In this document: positions 1 through 11,187 of the stretch, piece by piece
How positions within the stretch are numbered: the first letter of the stretch is position 1
Layout of the letters: each line of letters begins with the position of its first letter
Made by a program: the position numbers and the translations under genes
DNA from: Durusdinium trenchii
Taxonomy: Eukaryota; Sar; Dinophyceae; Suessiales; Symbiodiniaceae
Length of the DNA stretch: 64,000 nucleotides
NCBI GenBank assembly: GCA_963970005.1
Contig: CAXAMN010023306.1
Span: forward strand, 398,159-462,158
Direction of reading: 5' to 3'
The notes under the pieces: model-generated
Seen by the model: the letters and a program-made list of their open reading frames with translations, nothing else
What the model was told of the DNA's origin: nothing
The model's database searches: none

Positions 1-8
1 ATGTTTAA

Positions 9-2277
9 TTAATCGAAAACTACCCTCTCGCACTCACCCCGCGCTGTGTACAGGAGAGTGCTCTTGTCCTCACCAAAGCATGCACGTGCCGCACAGTTGG
101 CGGGTTCACACACTGCTCCTCGGTTGCCTCCTGGAAGGACAGAATGGGACTTGATTGCTGAGAGCTCGCTCGAAGCGGTTGTGCGAACAGTGGATTGCCA
201 CAAGTCAATCCACCAAGCGTCCAAATGTGTTTGGTTAAAAGCTAAATAAAGTTAACTTGCCTCAACAATGAGATCCTTTCGACCCTTGAATTAATGTGAT
301 CGCGATAGGTTGAGAAAGAAAAGGAAGTTGATAGCTCCCTCGCAAACATCTTCAATACATTGGACAGTGTGCACATGCCCACCAATAGCATATATATATA
401 TATATGTGTGCATAAAAACATTGTTACAGTATACATTGCACGCATTCGTATACATGTGTCAAAAAGAAACTTGACACTCAAACTCAACCCCGATCATGTT
501 GGACAAGCTTAACAAAGGTACTAAGCATTTCTTGGTCAGCAGCCAGCATAGCTTGAATCACCTGGAATGGAATCTAAATAGATACTTCCAAGGAGTTCCA
601 CTCCGATTTCCTCCTGTGTCTGGGCATTCTACTCTGGCGACATGTGCACTCTCACAAGGAGTTTGACACCCACGTTGGAGACATCGCTTTTTCATTATTG
701 GTGTGACTCGTGGGCCGTTCTCAGCGACCTCAAAATAAAAGCATTTGCTCTTGATCAGAGCTTCCCTCTAACCCCTACTTCTTCCCTCTAACCCCTATTC
801 CCTTCCCGTCCTCGCAAAACGCATTTCACAGCTCCATGCAGGTACAGGTTATTCACCACCCACTGAGGTACCTCCCCTGAAGTTGCACCATTTTTCTGCA
901 AGTTCAATAAAAAAGCTTCACTTTCGCGGTACTCGTTGGCGTTGTCAGCCATGGATATGCCAAAATAATTAGGCAGTGTCTCCTCGAAAGTCTTGCACCA
1001 TTTCTCGGACACTTCTTCGAGAAAGGTGAAATTGTTAACAATTTTGGAACGTGGCAGGTCGTAGAGGCCATTCACATAACAAAACAAGTCATCCAATGGC
1101 AAATCGTGATCACGGACCACCAAAGTCCGACCGTCGAACAGCCGAAAGGTAAAAGGCGTTGATGTAGAACTGTTCAAAAATTTCACGTAGTAGGGCTCGT
1201 GCCTGCGCGGCCAGGATGAAACGGAACCAAACTCTTTTAAAAGTGACACCACCGAACAGGAGAACACATGGAAATACAACAAACAACATTCGTTTTGCGT
1301 ACCCACTTGCAGGATGGGGGGTCCCTTAGATACCCTATACCGTGGATACCTTACCTGCAGGAATATTTTAAAATATTCCTTAGGGTTGGGGCTTTACAGC
1401 AACAAATATTCCAGGGATTTCCAGCAGGGTTCAACCGTCCTGGAATATATTTCGGTAACAAGCATGCACTTAGTGTTCCTGGGCACTTCAACGTCTAGCA
1501 AAAGTCTAAAACATATTCCTATATAATTCAATTAACTGTTCCAACAGGTAAGGGTATACCAATGGTATACCCTGGAATACTTAATTAAGGCACCCCCCAT
1601 CATGCAGGTGAGACACGTCAGTAGAACATTCTTTACATGACCAGTGCGGCGGCTGATGGCGCACTGACGGACCCAATGATCCAATTCGCCGAAAACGCAC
1701 CAACCATCTGCGTGGTATCGAGCTGACACATCCAGGATTGGATCTGCAAAGTCCTGTCGACAGGGAGTCGCGAGAACCACACAGAACCAGAACCGGTCGT
1801 TAAAAAATTTCATCGGTTCAACAAATACTTCTTAGTAGGCGACTTGGCGGAGACATCTTCATGGCTGTGCATGGCACACTTGATTTAACTGACAGTTGTA
1901 GATATGTTGGAGACGTCACTCTGCAACAATGCGACGCACAAACATCTTGACTAGACTAGTTCCGTCTGGTAACACCGTGCCCGTGGACGACACTGTGGCT
2001 AATCTTTGGACTTGCAAATCAACGGCCCGGGATCATCTGGGCTTTTGGGCATCATGTGAATCTGAATGCCAACTCGGCATCATGGGCACTGACCATTCTG
2101 ACAATTCCCCGGAGGAAGGTCTGCGAGGAATTGGTCCAGTCAGCTGCGCAGCCACTCCTCGCAGGTGAGGTTGGCCCATGGCACACATATGCCTGTCATA
2201 GTCTCGTTGTGGCTGGCCTCGACCAAGTTATCATTGAGGCTCACACGAGTCTGCAGAAACTGGCAGCTGGCGGGGGC
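9..2277 (-). CDS. Tandem family gene, copy 1 (unknown function, at least 4 exons, 5' end not found)
   Basis: I do not recognise this protein. It is the first of three tandem relatives; comparing the copies gives the exons. In order of translation: about 2158-2277 (conserved CVP and NLT motifs), about 1640-1753 (DVSARY, then DGWCVFG), 814-1202 (LFDGRTLVVRDH and YDLPR), and 9-130 (Cys-rich end with ANCA and GEDKSTLLYT, stop TAA at 9-11). The last exon is open in two frames; I chose the one whose protein is best conserved between copies and ends at an equivalent stop. The first junction fits a GA donor (GAG|GAGTGG) joined to ACAG|GAC. The last intron has GAGG at both ends, so its exact cut is ambiguous but the product is not. 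The end of the second exon is unresolved. No signal peptide was found because the first exon is missing. Confidence 0.6.
389..406. repeat. (TA)n microsatellite
   Basis: Perfect TA dinucleotide run. Similar AT or AC/AT compound runs occur at 4126-4145, 5411-5426 with 5448-5466, 19165-19186, 19899-19925, 24984-25003 and 43631-43648. Most fall inside introns of the minus-strand genes. Confidence 0.9.
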
Positions 2278-3156
2278 CTGTCGTGGCAGGCATGGTGCCA
2301 CGTGTGCTTCTGGAGGCTGAATCCAGCAGCACACTTCAAGCCATTCTTAGAATGATCGGGTAAGATCGGGTGTCTCATGTTGTGTCCCCACTATGCGGAC
2401 ACAAACTGACTACCTCCTCATCCGTATAACGATGTGTTTAACGATCTGAATCTAAACGACCGATTCCAAGCAACAAACGACAATCGACAAAGGATGTCTT
2501 TCGTCTATCACTCTTACATGATATGCCATGATTTAAAACTCCCTCCAAAAAATGCACCGTGTCACGCCTCGTCGATCTCCGCAAGGCTCACAACAACCAC
2601 CCAAAAACGAAGCACCACAACGGCACCAATGCTGCGGGGTTCCAACATGGCGAGGCACTTGAGGCACTGAGGCAGAAGAGATCAGAAGTCGACTCAGAAG
2701 CGATCATCGACTCAGTTAATCTTGCTTTCAGAAACTAATCAATCTGTCGTGCTCCTCCGTTTGGTCTAGCAGGCATGCTCCTCCACACCCTCCCCACTTG
2801 GAGATCACACGGCTCACCACTCAAACAAGCGGTAACATCCCAAAAAACAACACACCACCTGGACCCTCCAGTTCTGACCCTCGAGGCCTTGAACATGGGA
2901 CATGACTCATGACCCTGTAATATTGAATATACATATACCAGGACACCCGGGCCAGGGGCTTCTATTGATAGACCCTTAGATGTTAAGGGGTGTCCATTAA
3001 CCACCCCTTGTGGGTCGTAAAGCAATTGTACAAGGTACGAATAGGTCGAGTCCATGAACTCGAAAAATCTTCAACCTTCAAAGAGCGCAACGTCACGCAC
3101 ACGCGCCATTGGCATTTTTGGGCCTAACATCTCTAGAGGCCTGGGGTAAATGAACT

Positions 3157-4038
3157 CTATTTGAATGCTACCTTTTTGCACTGACCGCGCATGGTGTACA
3201 GGAGTGTATTCCTGTCTTCGCCCAAGCATGCTCGTTCTGCGCAGTTGGCGATGTCACACACTGCTCCCGTGTTCTCTCCTCTTCAGGGGCAGGGCTGTGA
3301 GAAACGCCGAACGCTTCGGGCGGTGTTCGAGCGGACATGGCGCTGCGAGGAAAGCCTTCACCTGCTCACCTGTCCAAGCGGAATCGGCACCGTCTCCTGC
3401 GGCCCCGTCCTCGCAGGAGACATTGTGCGGCTGCATGGAAGTGCAGGTTGTTCACCACCCACTGAGGTACATCCCCTTGAAGTGGAGCCAGCCTTCTGCA
3501 AAGCGACTAAGAATGATTCTGTGGCCAAAGTCTCGTTCAAAAGGGCGGGCCATGGATATTCCAAAGATATTAGGCACAATCTCTTCCAAGTGCTTGCACC
3601 ACTTGTCCGAGACTTCTTCGAAGAAGGTGAAATTCTTGACAACTTCAGCCCGCGGTAGGTCGTACCAGTTGTTCACATAACAGTACAGGTCATCGCATGG
3701 GACAACGTGATCACGGACAACCAAAGTCCGACCGTCGAACAGCCGAAAGGTAAAAGGCGTTGATGTAGAACTGTTCAGGATCTGAGAGTAGTGGGTACCT
3801 TCGTCGACCAAGTTCTCACAAACAAACACGACACCTGATCGGGCCAGTGGAAACACAAAAGTTACCGCGGGGTAACATGAGCCCACTTGCAAGTGAGAAA
3901 CGCCAAAGCAAAGTTGTTGACATTGCGCGTTCGGCGGGCAACTGCGCAATCTCTCGCCCAACTCGCCTCCGAACCAAACACGCACCAGCCATCTTGGTCA
4001 TATCGAGCTGACACATCCATAATTGGATCCGCCAAATC
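3157..4038 (-). pseudogene. Tandem family gene, copy 2 (frameshifted)
   Basis: Second copy of the same family. The DGWCVFG exon starts at about 4038, the LFDGRTL/YDLPR exon covers about 3413-3790, and the Cys-rich last exon is 3157-3278, ending in the same Lys-Val-Ala-Phe-Lys as copy 3. Against copies 1 and 3 the large exon has two single-base insertions, one before the GAACGAG near 3540 and one in the run near 3476. They throw translation into a stop at about 3452. Its start also differs in length by 4 bases from copy 3. The upstream exon seen in copies 1 and 3 is absent; it would fall near the assembly gap at 4421. Either this is a decaying gene copy or the sequence has errors here. Two separate insertions favour decay. 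Confidence 0.6.
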
Positions 4039-4420
4039 CTGGAAAGGAGGCTCGAAGTGAGCTCCGCTCAAGCAAGCTCGCATGTTTTGAGCGAAAAGAA
4101 AGGAAGGACCAACAACATAAGTTGAATATATATATATATATATATGACGCGCGCTTGACAATGATGTCTCCCAAAACCTTATCGTACAATGATGTGGAGC
4201 TGCAAACCCTCTAGCTTGCATCTTTCTGTTCATCCATACAAGTCAAATGTCCAAAAGAATCTAGGAACCAAGTCATTAAGCCCCGGCCTTTCGGGCTAGC
4301 CTCCTAGCCTAAGAAGCTGGTTAAGCTTAGCAGCAACTTCTTAGCAGTTAGTGCTTAGGGTCTACCCCCTTGGCCCCCCCAAAAAAACAACAACACATAC
4401 TCCGACTTACAGGATGAGAC

Positions 4421-4430
4421 NNNNNNNNNN
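4421..4430. other. Assembly gap (10 N)
   Basis: Ten N placed between copies 2 and 3 of the tandem gene. The true gap length is unknown, so the missing first exon of copy 2 may be hidden here. Confidence 0.99.
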
Positions 4431-4477
4431 AGCGCGACCATGGTCCAATGTGCCCTTGCCCAAAAACATTGCTTTAC

Positions 4478-5876
4478 TTATTGTTTGAATGCTACCTTTG
4501 TGCACTCACCACGCGTTGTGTACAGGAGTGTGCTCCTGTCCTCACCGAAGCATGCACGTTCTGCGCAATTGGCGATGTCACACAATGCTCCTTTGTTCCC
4601 TCCTGGGTGGACAAGACCGCCGCAGGCACCGAAGTGTTTGCTGATGATCTCTGAATTATAGATCTACAAGTCTTGTGAGTTAAAAACCTCTCTCAAAGCC
4701 GTCACCTAATCTCTGCACGATCTCTCGATGGGCCCTGTCCTCGCAAAAGGCATTTCCCTGCCGCATGTAGGTACATGCCATTTACCACCCACTCAGGTAC
4801 ATCCCCTGAAGTGGCACCATCCTTCTCCAAATTCTCCAAAAATGACTCATCCACCAAGGACTCGTTCTTCAGGTCATTGAAGGAAATTCCAAAGAAATTG
4901 GGCACAATCTTTTCCAAGTGCTTGCACCACTTGTCCGAGACTTCTTCGAGGAAGGTGAAATTCTTGACAACTTCAGCCCGCGGTAGGTCGTACCAGTTGT
5001 TCACATAACAGTACAAGTCATCCAATGGGTAATAGTGATCACGAATCACAAGGGTCCGACCGTCGAAAAGCTTCAGGGTAAATGGTATTGACCAAGAACT
5101 GTTCAGGATCTGAGAGTAGAAGTGCTCAAACCTTTCTTGACCAAGTTCTCACAAACAAACACGACACCTGTTCAGGTCAGCGGATACACAAAAGTTACCG
5201 CGGGGTAACATGAGCTCACTTGCAAGTGAGAAACGCCAAAGCAAAGTTGTTGACATTGCGCGTGCGGCGGGCAACTGCGCAATCTCTCGCCCAATTCCCC
5301 TCCGAACCAAACACGCACCAGCCATCTTGGTCATATCGAGCTGACACGTCCATGATTGGATCAGATCTATCCTTGATAATCTCAGAGGTTAACATCTTTT
5401 TTGCATGTGAGAACACACACACACACTATATAATATATATGGGGTGTAGCATATATATATATATATTTATAAAGATATGTGTGTGTGTGATGGAAACGTG
5501 CATAGTAGCGAATGTTGTGCAAAATCATCTGAGAAAGAAAGCAACTTCCGGGAATGGAATGGTGCGCGCACGACAAAACTTCACTGGCTTCACCGTGATC
5601 AGTTACTGTATCAGTTGTCTTATGTTGTCTTGAAGCACTCAACACTTCTGAAACCAGCAAGCGTGAAATCGGTTCTCTCGAGATTCCAAAGTCCAACATA
5701 CTTCCCAAAGACTTGCAACTTTAAAGAACAAACAGTAAACCGTCCTTCTCCGTGAGGTCAGCTTTGGGAACGCAAACGCCCGCCAGTGTTTCATTGCTGC
5801 TGCTCAGTGTTTCATTGCTGCGCTGTGTTCTGCTGAGGGCCACATGAGTTTGCAGCAAATGGCAGCTAGGTGGAGC
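4478..5876 (-). CDS. Tandem family gene, copy 3 (unknown function, at least 4 exons)
   Basis: Most upstream and best preserved copy. Exons: 5745-5876 (44 codons), 5371 down to about 5229 (DVSARY, DGWCVFG), 4743-5131 (LFDGRTLVIRDH, YDLPR) and 4478-4602 (ANCAERACFGEDRSTLLYT, stop TAA). The first exon holds a short internal duplication encoding two SNETL units that copy 1 lacks. The first junction fits AAG|GACGG to CAAG|GAT, a GA-AG intron. The large exon begins after AAAG|G and ends at a GAGG shared with the next exon. Conservation with copy 1 is clear at protein level, so the family is probably functional. The Trp-Cys-Val-Phe core faintly resembles an RGWC-FE motif I associate with other dinoflagellate proteins; I do not assign a family. 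Confidence 0.62.
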
Positions 5877-6513
5877 CTCTCTTGACAGGACATGGCGAAA
5901 ACATTGCCTAATAGGCCAAAAAAACAACTTACAACATATCAGATTCTTAAAACCCACATACAGACCTTGCTCTTATATGCTCTTATTCCTTCGTGCCTCG
6001 TCTCCCTCCTCCGCTTGTGCCAGGAAAATGCAACCTAAGAGCAGCAAACGAAATGCCATGGCTGAGGGGTTTCAGCCGGGCGCGGCAAAAGAGCCAAACT
6101 TCGAGTGTCAAAGCAGCTGGAGTTGAGGCAAAAAAACCATTGACCAACGAGTTGTGCAAAGCAAGATCAACATTGATCACCAATCGCGATTGTTCCTATC
6201 TTCTTGAGATATATATATATCTACCAGGCATTCGTAGCCTGGAGAAAATGGGCGTTAACACCCCGCATGTTGGTGGTGATAACACTCACTGATGGAGACA
6301 CATTGAGACGTGCATCGCTGGCACCAGGACAGCTTAGCTGGCAGTGCACAGCGGCCCTTCAGAACCACGCTTTCAGGCTGCAAAGCTACTAGCCAGGCTC
6401 AAATCGAATCATGGGAGATCTGTCTGACCGTGGCCTGTTAATTTGTTTTGCAGCAGTCAGTCCGAACCCTGCCTGGGGGGCAGTGTCAGCTCCGAAAACG
6501 TGGCGGCCAAAGG

Positions 6514-9500
6514 CTAAAAGAAGGTGTATCGACATCCCCTCCCGGTGACTGCCCTGTGTTGGGTCTCCCTCATCATCAGGAAGGAAAGGGACACATCGAT
6601 GTCACAAGCCACCCGCAAATGGACCTGGATACCAAGACTGCTGGCCACATTTGACTGCGCATATGCTTTGAAGGTCAGGAAGGAACGATCGGCTTCAAGC
6701 TCCGATTGAAAGCTCTTCACCTGGGCCCCAACACGAGACGAGAACGAGACGAGTTTTGAAAAAAAAACTGATGGCTCCGCAGTCATGGTGCTCGAACACT
6801 GGTTGGAATGGTCGGAACCTGCTCTTTTTGGAGAATCGCATTGTTCAACGATCTTCAAGGGTGTGGCAAATGGCGCAGCTGTGTGTGTGTGTGTGCCACC
6901 CTCCGTTTCTAGGAGGTTAAACCCTTTCAAATTTGCAGCAGCGTGTGGCACTCTCGCCCTACCACACGCAACGAAGCTGTGGGCGAGAGTGGGAAGCAGG
7001 GCCTGATCAGCCCTGTGTATCTGCGAGTGACAACACTCTACTGTTCCCCGCTGTTCCTTGTTTTCATGGTGGTTCTTCACGCTATTTCCCTAACAGGTTT
7101 CCCTCCGCAGCGTTCTGCCGCTCGTGAGCCGCCTGACTTACCGCAGATGTGCACCAACAGAGTTTTCAACATTTCAAGTGAACTGACTTTCTCGCCTTTC
7201 CGTTCCCTCACCATTTTCTCGTGGGAACTGAGTTAACTGAAAACCCATTGTCAAAGTGTGTGCCGCTCTGCCAGCCCACTTGGGTGCAGGGTTTGATCTC
7301 CCGCAAAGAGGCGCTGAAACCACCGTGGATCACGTTTGACTTCGCGTTTTTCTGCACGCGTTGGAGTCTCTTCTTGAACAAGTGTTTCATCCCATGAACC
7401 TACTGCCGCAAAACTGCCGAGTTTACTTGACGCCGCCGGGCTTACGGAGCCTTTTCAGAGCTTTCGCGGTTCCCTCTACCACCCATCTAATCGCACCTAA
7501 TTAGGGTAACAAAGGGAATTGGTACTCGACACACTTGTGTGTCAGTGCCTTTCCCTCTGTTGTCCCTGTTCTAGTCTACTCTACCCGGACGGTTTTAGAC
7601 TCAAGTCCGCTCCCTAACTATTGCACCAAATTAGGATCCGCTAAGTAATCGGTAACTCTAGAGTGCTAAGTATTCAGACACACACACACATGGACATACA
7701 ACCCCTCCCTGCCCCCCGCTTTCTCTCTTGCGCTTTCTTTGTTTTCTAGGTTTTCTTTCAGGCTTGTTAGGTGGTTCTTGCGGCTCGTTTCCCTGCCCCA
7801 GTCAAGTGCTAAGTAATCACTTTTTCCGCTTTTCGCTTTGCTCTTTCTGTTTTTCTTTTTCTTTCCTAAGGCTTTTTAGGTGCCTATTCAGGTTCTGCGC
7901 GAGAGCGCCGCAAAGCGGCCTTCTGTGTGTGCGTGCCACCCTCCGTTTCTAGGAGGTTAAACCCTTTCAAATTTGCAGGAGCGTGTGGCACTCTCGCCCT
8001 ACCACACGCAACGAAGCTGTGGGCGAGAGTGGGAAGCAGGGCCTGATCAGCCCTGTGTACCTGCGAGTGACAACACTCTACTGTTCCCCGCTGTTCCTTG
8101 TTTTCATGGTGGTTCTTCACGCTATTTCCCTAAAGAGGTTTACCTCCGCAGCGTTCTGCCGCTCGTGAGCCGCCTGACTTACCGCAGATGTGCACCAACA
8201 GAGTTTTCAACATTTCAAGTGAACTGACTTTCTCGCCTTTCCGTTTACTCACCACTTTCTCGTGGGAACTGAGTTAACTGAAAACCCATTGTCAAAGTAT
8301 GAAGCGATTGTTTCTTGAGGCGGTGCCTAAAAGCCCTTGGAATTCCCCTGCTGTGTTGGGCAACTCGGACTCCTGAGGCGTCGCACAATATCTAGCTGCA
8401 TCCGGTTGAGAGGATTTGTGCGAACAAACAACGGCACATCCGAATCCATCTGCCTAAAAAAACACACAAGCAACGGAAAGTGGACACCAAGGTTCTTCAG
8501 CCTTCAGCCAAGTGGCAAACTCAGAGGAGATGTCTAAAGTCAACTCTGCATTGAGATCCACTGAAGACTGTGCCGGCACGCTAGCCGGATCCAGCTTCCC
8601 CACACCCATTTGACCGCCTTGATAGGTGAATTGAACTTGCCCTTCTTCGCAGTCACCGCCCAAAAGGTTAGGATTCTGCACCTCAACCTCCGCTTTGAAC
8701 ATGAGCTTCTTGGGTGCCTGGCAGAACCCGGTGCTGTGGAGCTGAAAGTCCCAAGGTGGGGAAGACATAGTTCTACATGGATAAGCTTGCAGCTACTTAA
8801 ACTGAACCTTGACTCACAAAAAAGGAGAAGATGGGTCCACATGTCCAAGAATTTCTTCTGCAACTGGTTGATCCAACAGGTTGGAACAGCTTGGGCCATG
8901 GTGATCGAACAGGTGTGTCAAGATGGCCCGAACAGAGGCAGGCAGCTGAGAGCTGTTGAAAAGGGAGCCTTTCCACCAACAACCTGGTCACTTCCAGGCT
9001 TCCGCTCGTCCGCTCCAGCGTGACTCGCTGTTCATTAGATATATACATCCTCATATCTTGATACAAAAGGTTGGGATGTCAAAGCTGCTAGAGTATGTCC
9101 TGTTAGTTTATCATGTCACTTATATATGTAAGCATGATACATCCACTGTCACTATCATACATTATTGATTACATGTATAGCTACTTCTGCACTCCAGTTT
9201 GCCACTTTCAGTGCGGGACTGACTGCAAAAACGCCAAGTGACCAGCTCTGCGGAGCCACCCGAGACGGCGGTGACCAGTTTGCCCAGCTCCCCTGCATCG
9301 ACTTGAAGCTTCGTGACCTTCCATGTCGGATCTCTTGGCCAAAAAAGGCCCAAGAAGATGCCGGTGGCCACGGCCAAAACTCCTCAGCTTCCAAGACCAC
9401 GCACGTTCTTGGTTTTGGATGGGGTGAGGGTTGAAATGGTGGAGCGGGGCGTTCCACACAAACAACTGCCGCATCGTCCCACTCTATCAAGTGGCTTGCT

Positions 9501-10322
9501 TTGTAGCTCCCATGTTTTGGATGGAACCCAAAACATTCCAAAGCAATCCCGCGATTGAACCCCTAGGCCCTTCTCGCTTGCAGCCTTGATTGGTCTTGTT
9601 TGTTTTCAAGGGGGCTCATGATGGGGCCCTTATTCAAGGTCTCAGGTTCCGAAGGACAGACTGAAGCAGCAGCAGCACTTCCGCCGATTCCGCGACCAAA
9701 TCCCACGGGAAACGGCCAAAGGAGTCTTCTCTGACTTGGTGGCTTCCCTGGACAGGGCGGCTTCAATGGGATGCTTCCGCTCAGTGGGCGGTTTCGAAGG
9801 CACCCCCCAATTGTCGTCCCATGCTTCCAGGTCATCTTGTTCCATGGATTGCCCAATGGGGATGCTGGCATAGCTGGAATGAGTTGGGTTCTTGTTGTTG
9901 CTCCGAATCTGTCCTTCATCTGTCAGACACTTAGGGTTTTCTAGGCGTTTCTCTCCATCATCATCATCATCACCACCCCAACTTGATTGGGTGGCATGAG
10001 TCTGGCGAGCTGCCATGGTCGGAAGTCTTTCAGCAGCTTCAAAATAATTACATCTCATGGGGAGGTGCATGGATTTCTCCCTCGCCACCTCGCCATTCTC
10101 TCCCTCCGAGCCAAATTGAAGAACAACTTCGACCATTTCTTCTTCAACACCAGGAGCCACACCCTGGATTGCATCACAGGCCTTTCGGCTACCTATGGTA
10201 GCATGGCTGGCTTGACTCTGCTGGGTGTGATTGCGCAAGCTCTTGCTCCCTGCACTGAATGATTTCATGCTGCCCGCATCGGGCACATCTTCCTCCTCCT
10301 CCTCCACCAAAGCTGGTTTCAT
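6514..10322 (-). CDS. Single-pass membrane protein with LEA_2/WHy-like domain
   Basis: Four exons join in frame: 9650-10322, about 9252-9382 (or 9243-9382), 8502-8717 and 6514-6720, giving about 408 residues. Residues 1-215 are disordered and polar, with runs of Glu and Asp. Four Cys follow (about 216-219), a likely palmitoylation site, then a hydrophobic helix to about 238 and the motif PRDPTWKVTKLQVD. The rest matches the LEA_2 (WHy) fold: AEVEVQNPNLLGG in exon 3, GIQVHLRVACDIDVS in exon 4. Known LEA_2 proteins are stress- or membrane-associated. Donors: GA (TTCG|GAAC), GC or GT, and GC (AAG|GCTGAA). The third intron is 1.8 kb and contains two structured repeats. The start is the first ATG of an open frame reaching about 10424, so an upstream exon is possible. 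Confidence 0.75.
6881..7322 (+). repeat. Structured repeat, subfamily A, copy 1 (with 3' extension)
   Basis: Begins with (GT)n at 6881-6895. The core is 6941-7016: GCGTGTGG (6941-6948) pairs with CCACACGC (6962-6969); CACTCTCGCCC (6949-6959) pairs with GGGCGAGAGTG (6981-6991); GCAGGGC (6996-7002) pairs with GCCCTGT (7010-7016) around the loop CTGATCA. Upstream, CCTCC (6900-6904) pairs with GGAGG (6912-6916). Further on lie GAGTTAACTGAA and a 3' hairpin, CTCTGC (7266-7271) with GCAGGG (7286-7291). It lies in the third intron of the LEA_2-like gene, on the opposite strand. The wobble pairs are G-U only if the plus strand is the RNA. It has no convincing coding potential. Confidence 0.85.
7904..8300 (+). 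repeat. Structured repeat, subfamily A, copy 2 (with 5' hairpin, no 3' extension)
   Basis: Nearly identical to copy 1 from the TG run to GTCAAAGT, then similarity stops before the 3' hairpin. Unlike copy 1 it is preceded by a GC-rich hairpin (CCGC-AAA-GCGG) just before the TG run. It sits in the same intron about 1 kb further along, in the same orientation. Confidence 0.85.
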
Positions 10323-10424
10323 CGCGAGTCTCACAGTCGTCCTGTTCTGGTTCAGGACAAACTCGAGCCGCGGGGGTCTGCGGCAGGCGTTGCACCAAAG
10401 CGTTTGATATGGGAAATCTATGGA

Positions 10425-11187
10425 AATCTAGGAACAAGAGAACCACTGGCCCCGACTCTGGCCCTGATCTTGCCGCGGCGAAGCTTCAAGCACATTCAAA
10501 AGAACTACTATATCCAGGACCATCCACGACCTACAAATGCTGAATCTGTTGGTGGATGCAATTTGTGCCGTTGCCTGGGACAAGCACATGTTGACCCTTT
10601 TCAAGTGTTGTCTGCCTGCATGAGTTTGGTAGTGTAGGAGCGCAGCAATTTTGGTCTTGCTTTTGTGCAAGAAAATGGCCAAGTGCACAAAGTTGCAACA
10701 CAAACAACTCCAACTGTCAATATGCCAAGGCGACTGCCAAACTTGGACCAAAGAGGCTCCTCGGTGAACGACACTTCTTTCACAGACCTGTGTGGCTATG
10801 AATAAGCGCCACGCGTGGTGATCATACTGTAAAGCTAGACCACCCTACATCTGACATGTTCTGACACTGCCATTATTCTTTAAACAACATCATCCCACCA
10901 CAGTCGAAACTCTATGAATTTAGGAGGTTGTCAAAAACAATACAATGATATTATATATATAATGTTATATATTACACACTGAAAAGTCAACACACGCTGT
11001 ATGTGCATATGTGTGGATTTGTATGGAATATTAGACTTTGAAGGGCTCCTAGCACGTGTCACAAACCGGTGCCAGGCACACCCCATAGCTTTGGCGAGGC
11101 GAAGGTTTTACCACAACCAAGATCCATGATAACACTTGCAGTCCACGCTGCACCTTGAGGAATTCTTATGTTGATCCTTGACCCGTT
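10425..11187. other. Stretch without a supported gene
   Basis: On the minus strand, 10601-10783 is open and encodes a plausible hydrophobic helix after a Glu-rich start (TEEPLWSKFGSRLGILTVG), perhaps an exon of the gene upstream of the LEA_2-like one. A short AT-rich tract lies near 10950. I see no other signal. Confidence 0.3.

Noticed and set aside
7266-7310. tRNA-derived SINE (B-box-like GGTTTGATCTCC)
   Set aside because: Subfamily B does not keep the box and no A box is present at the right distance.
6881-7322. HDV-like or hammerhead ribozyme
   Set aside because: The helix order hints at a pseudoknot, but there is no HDV-type P3/P4 arrangement, and CTGATCA is not the hammerhead CTGANGA with GAAA. 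Left as an unknown structure.
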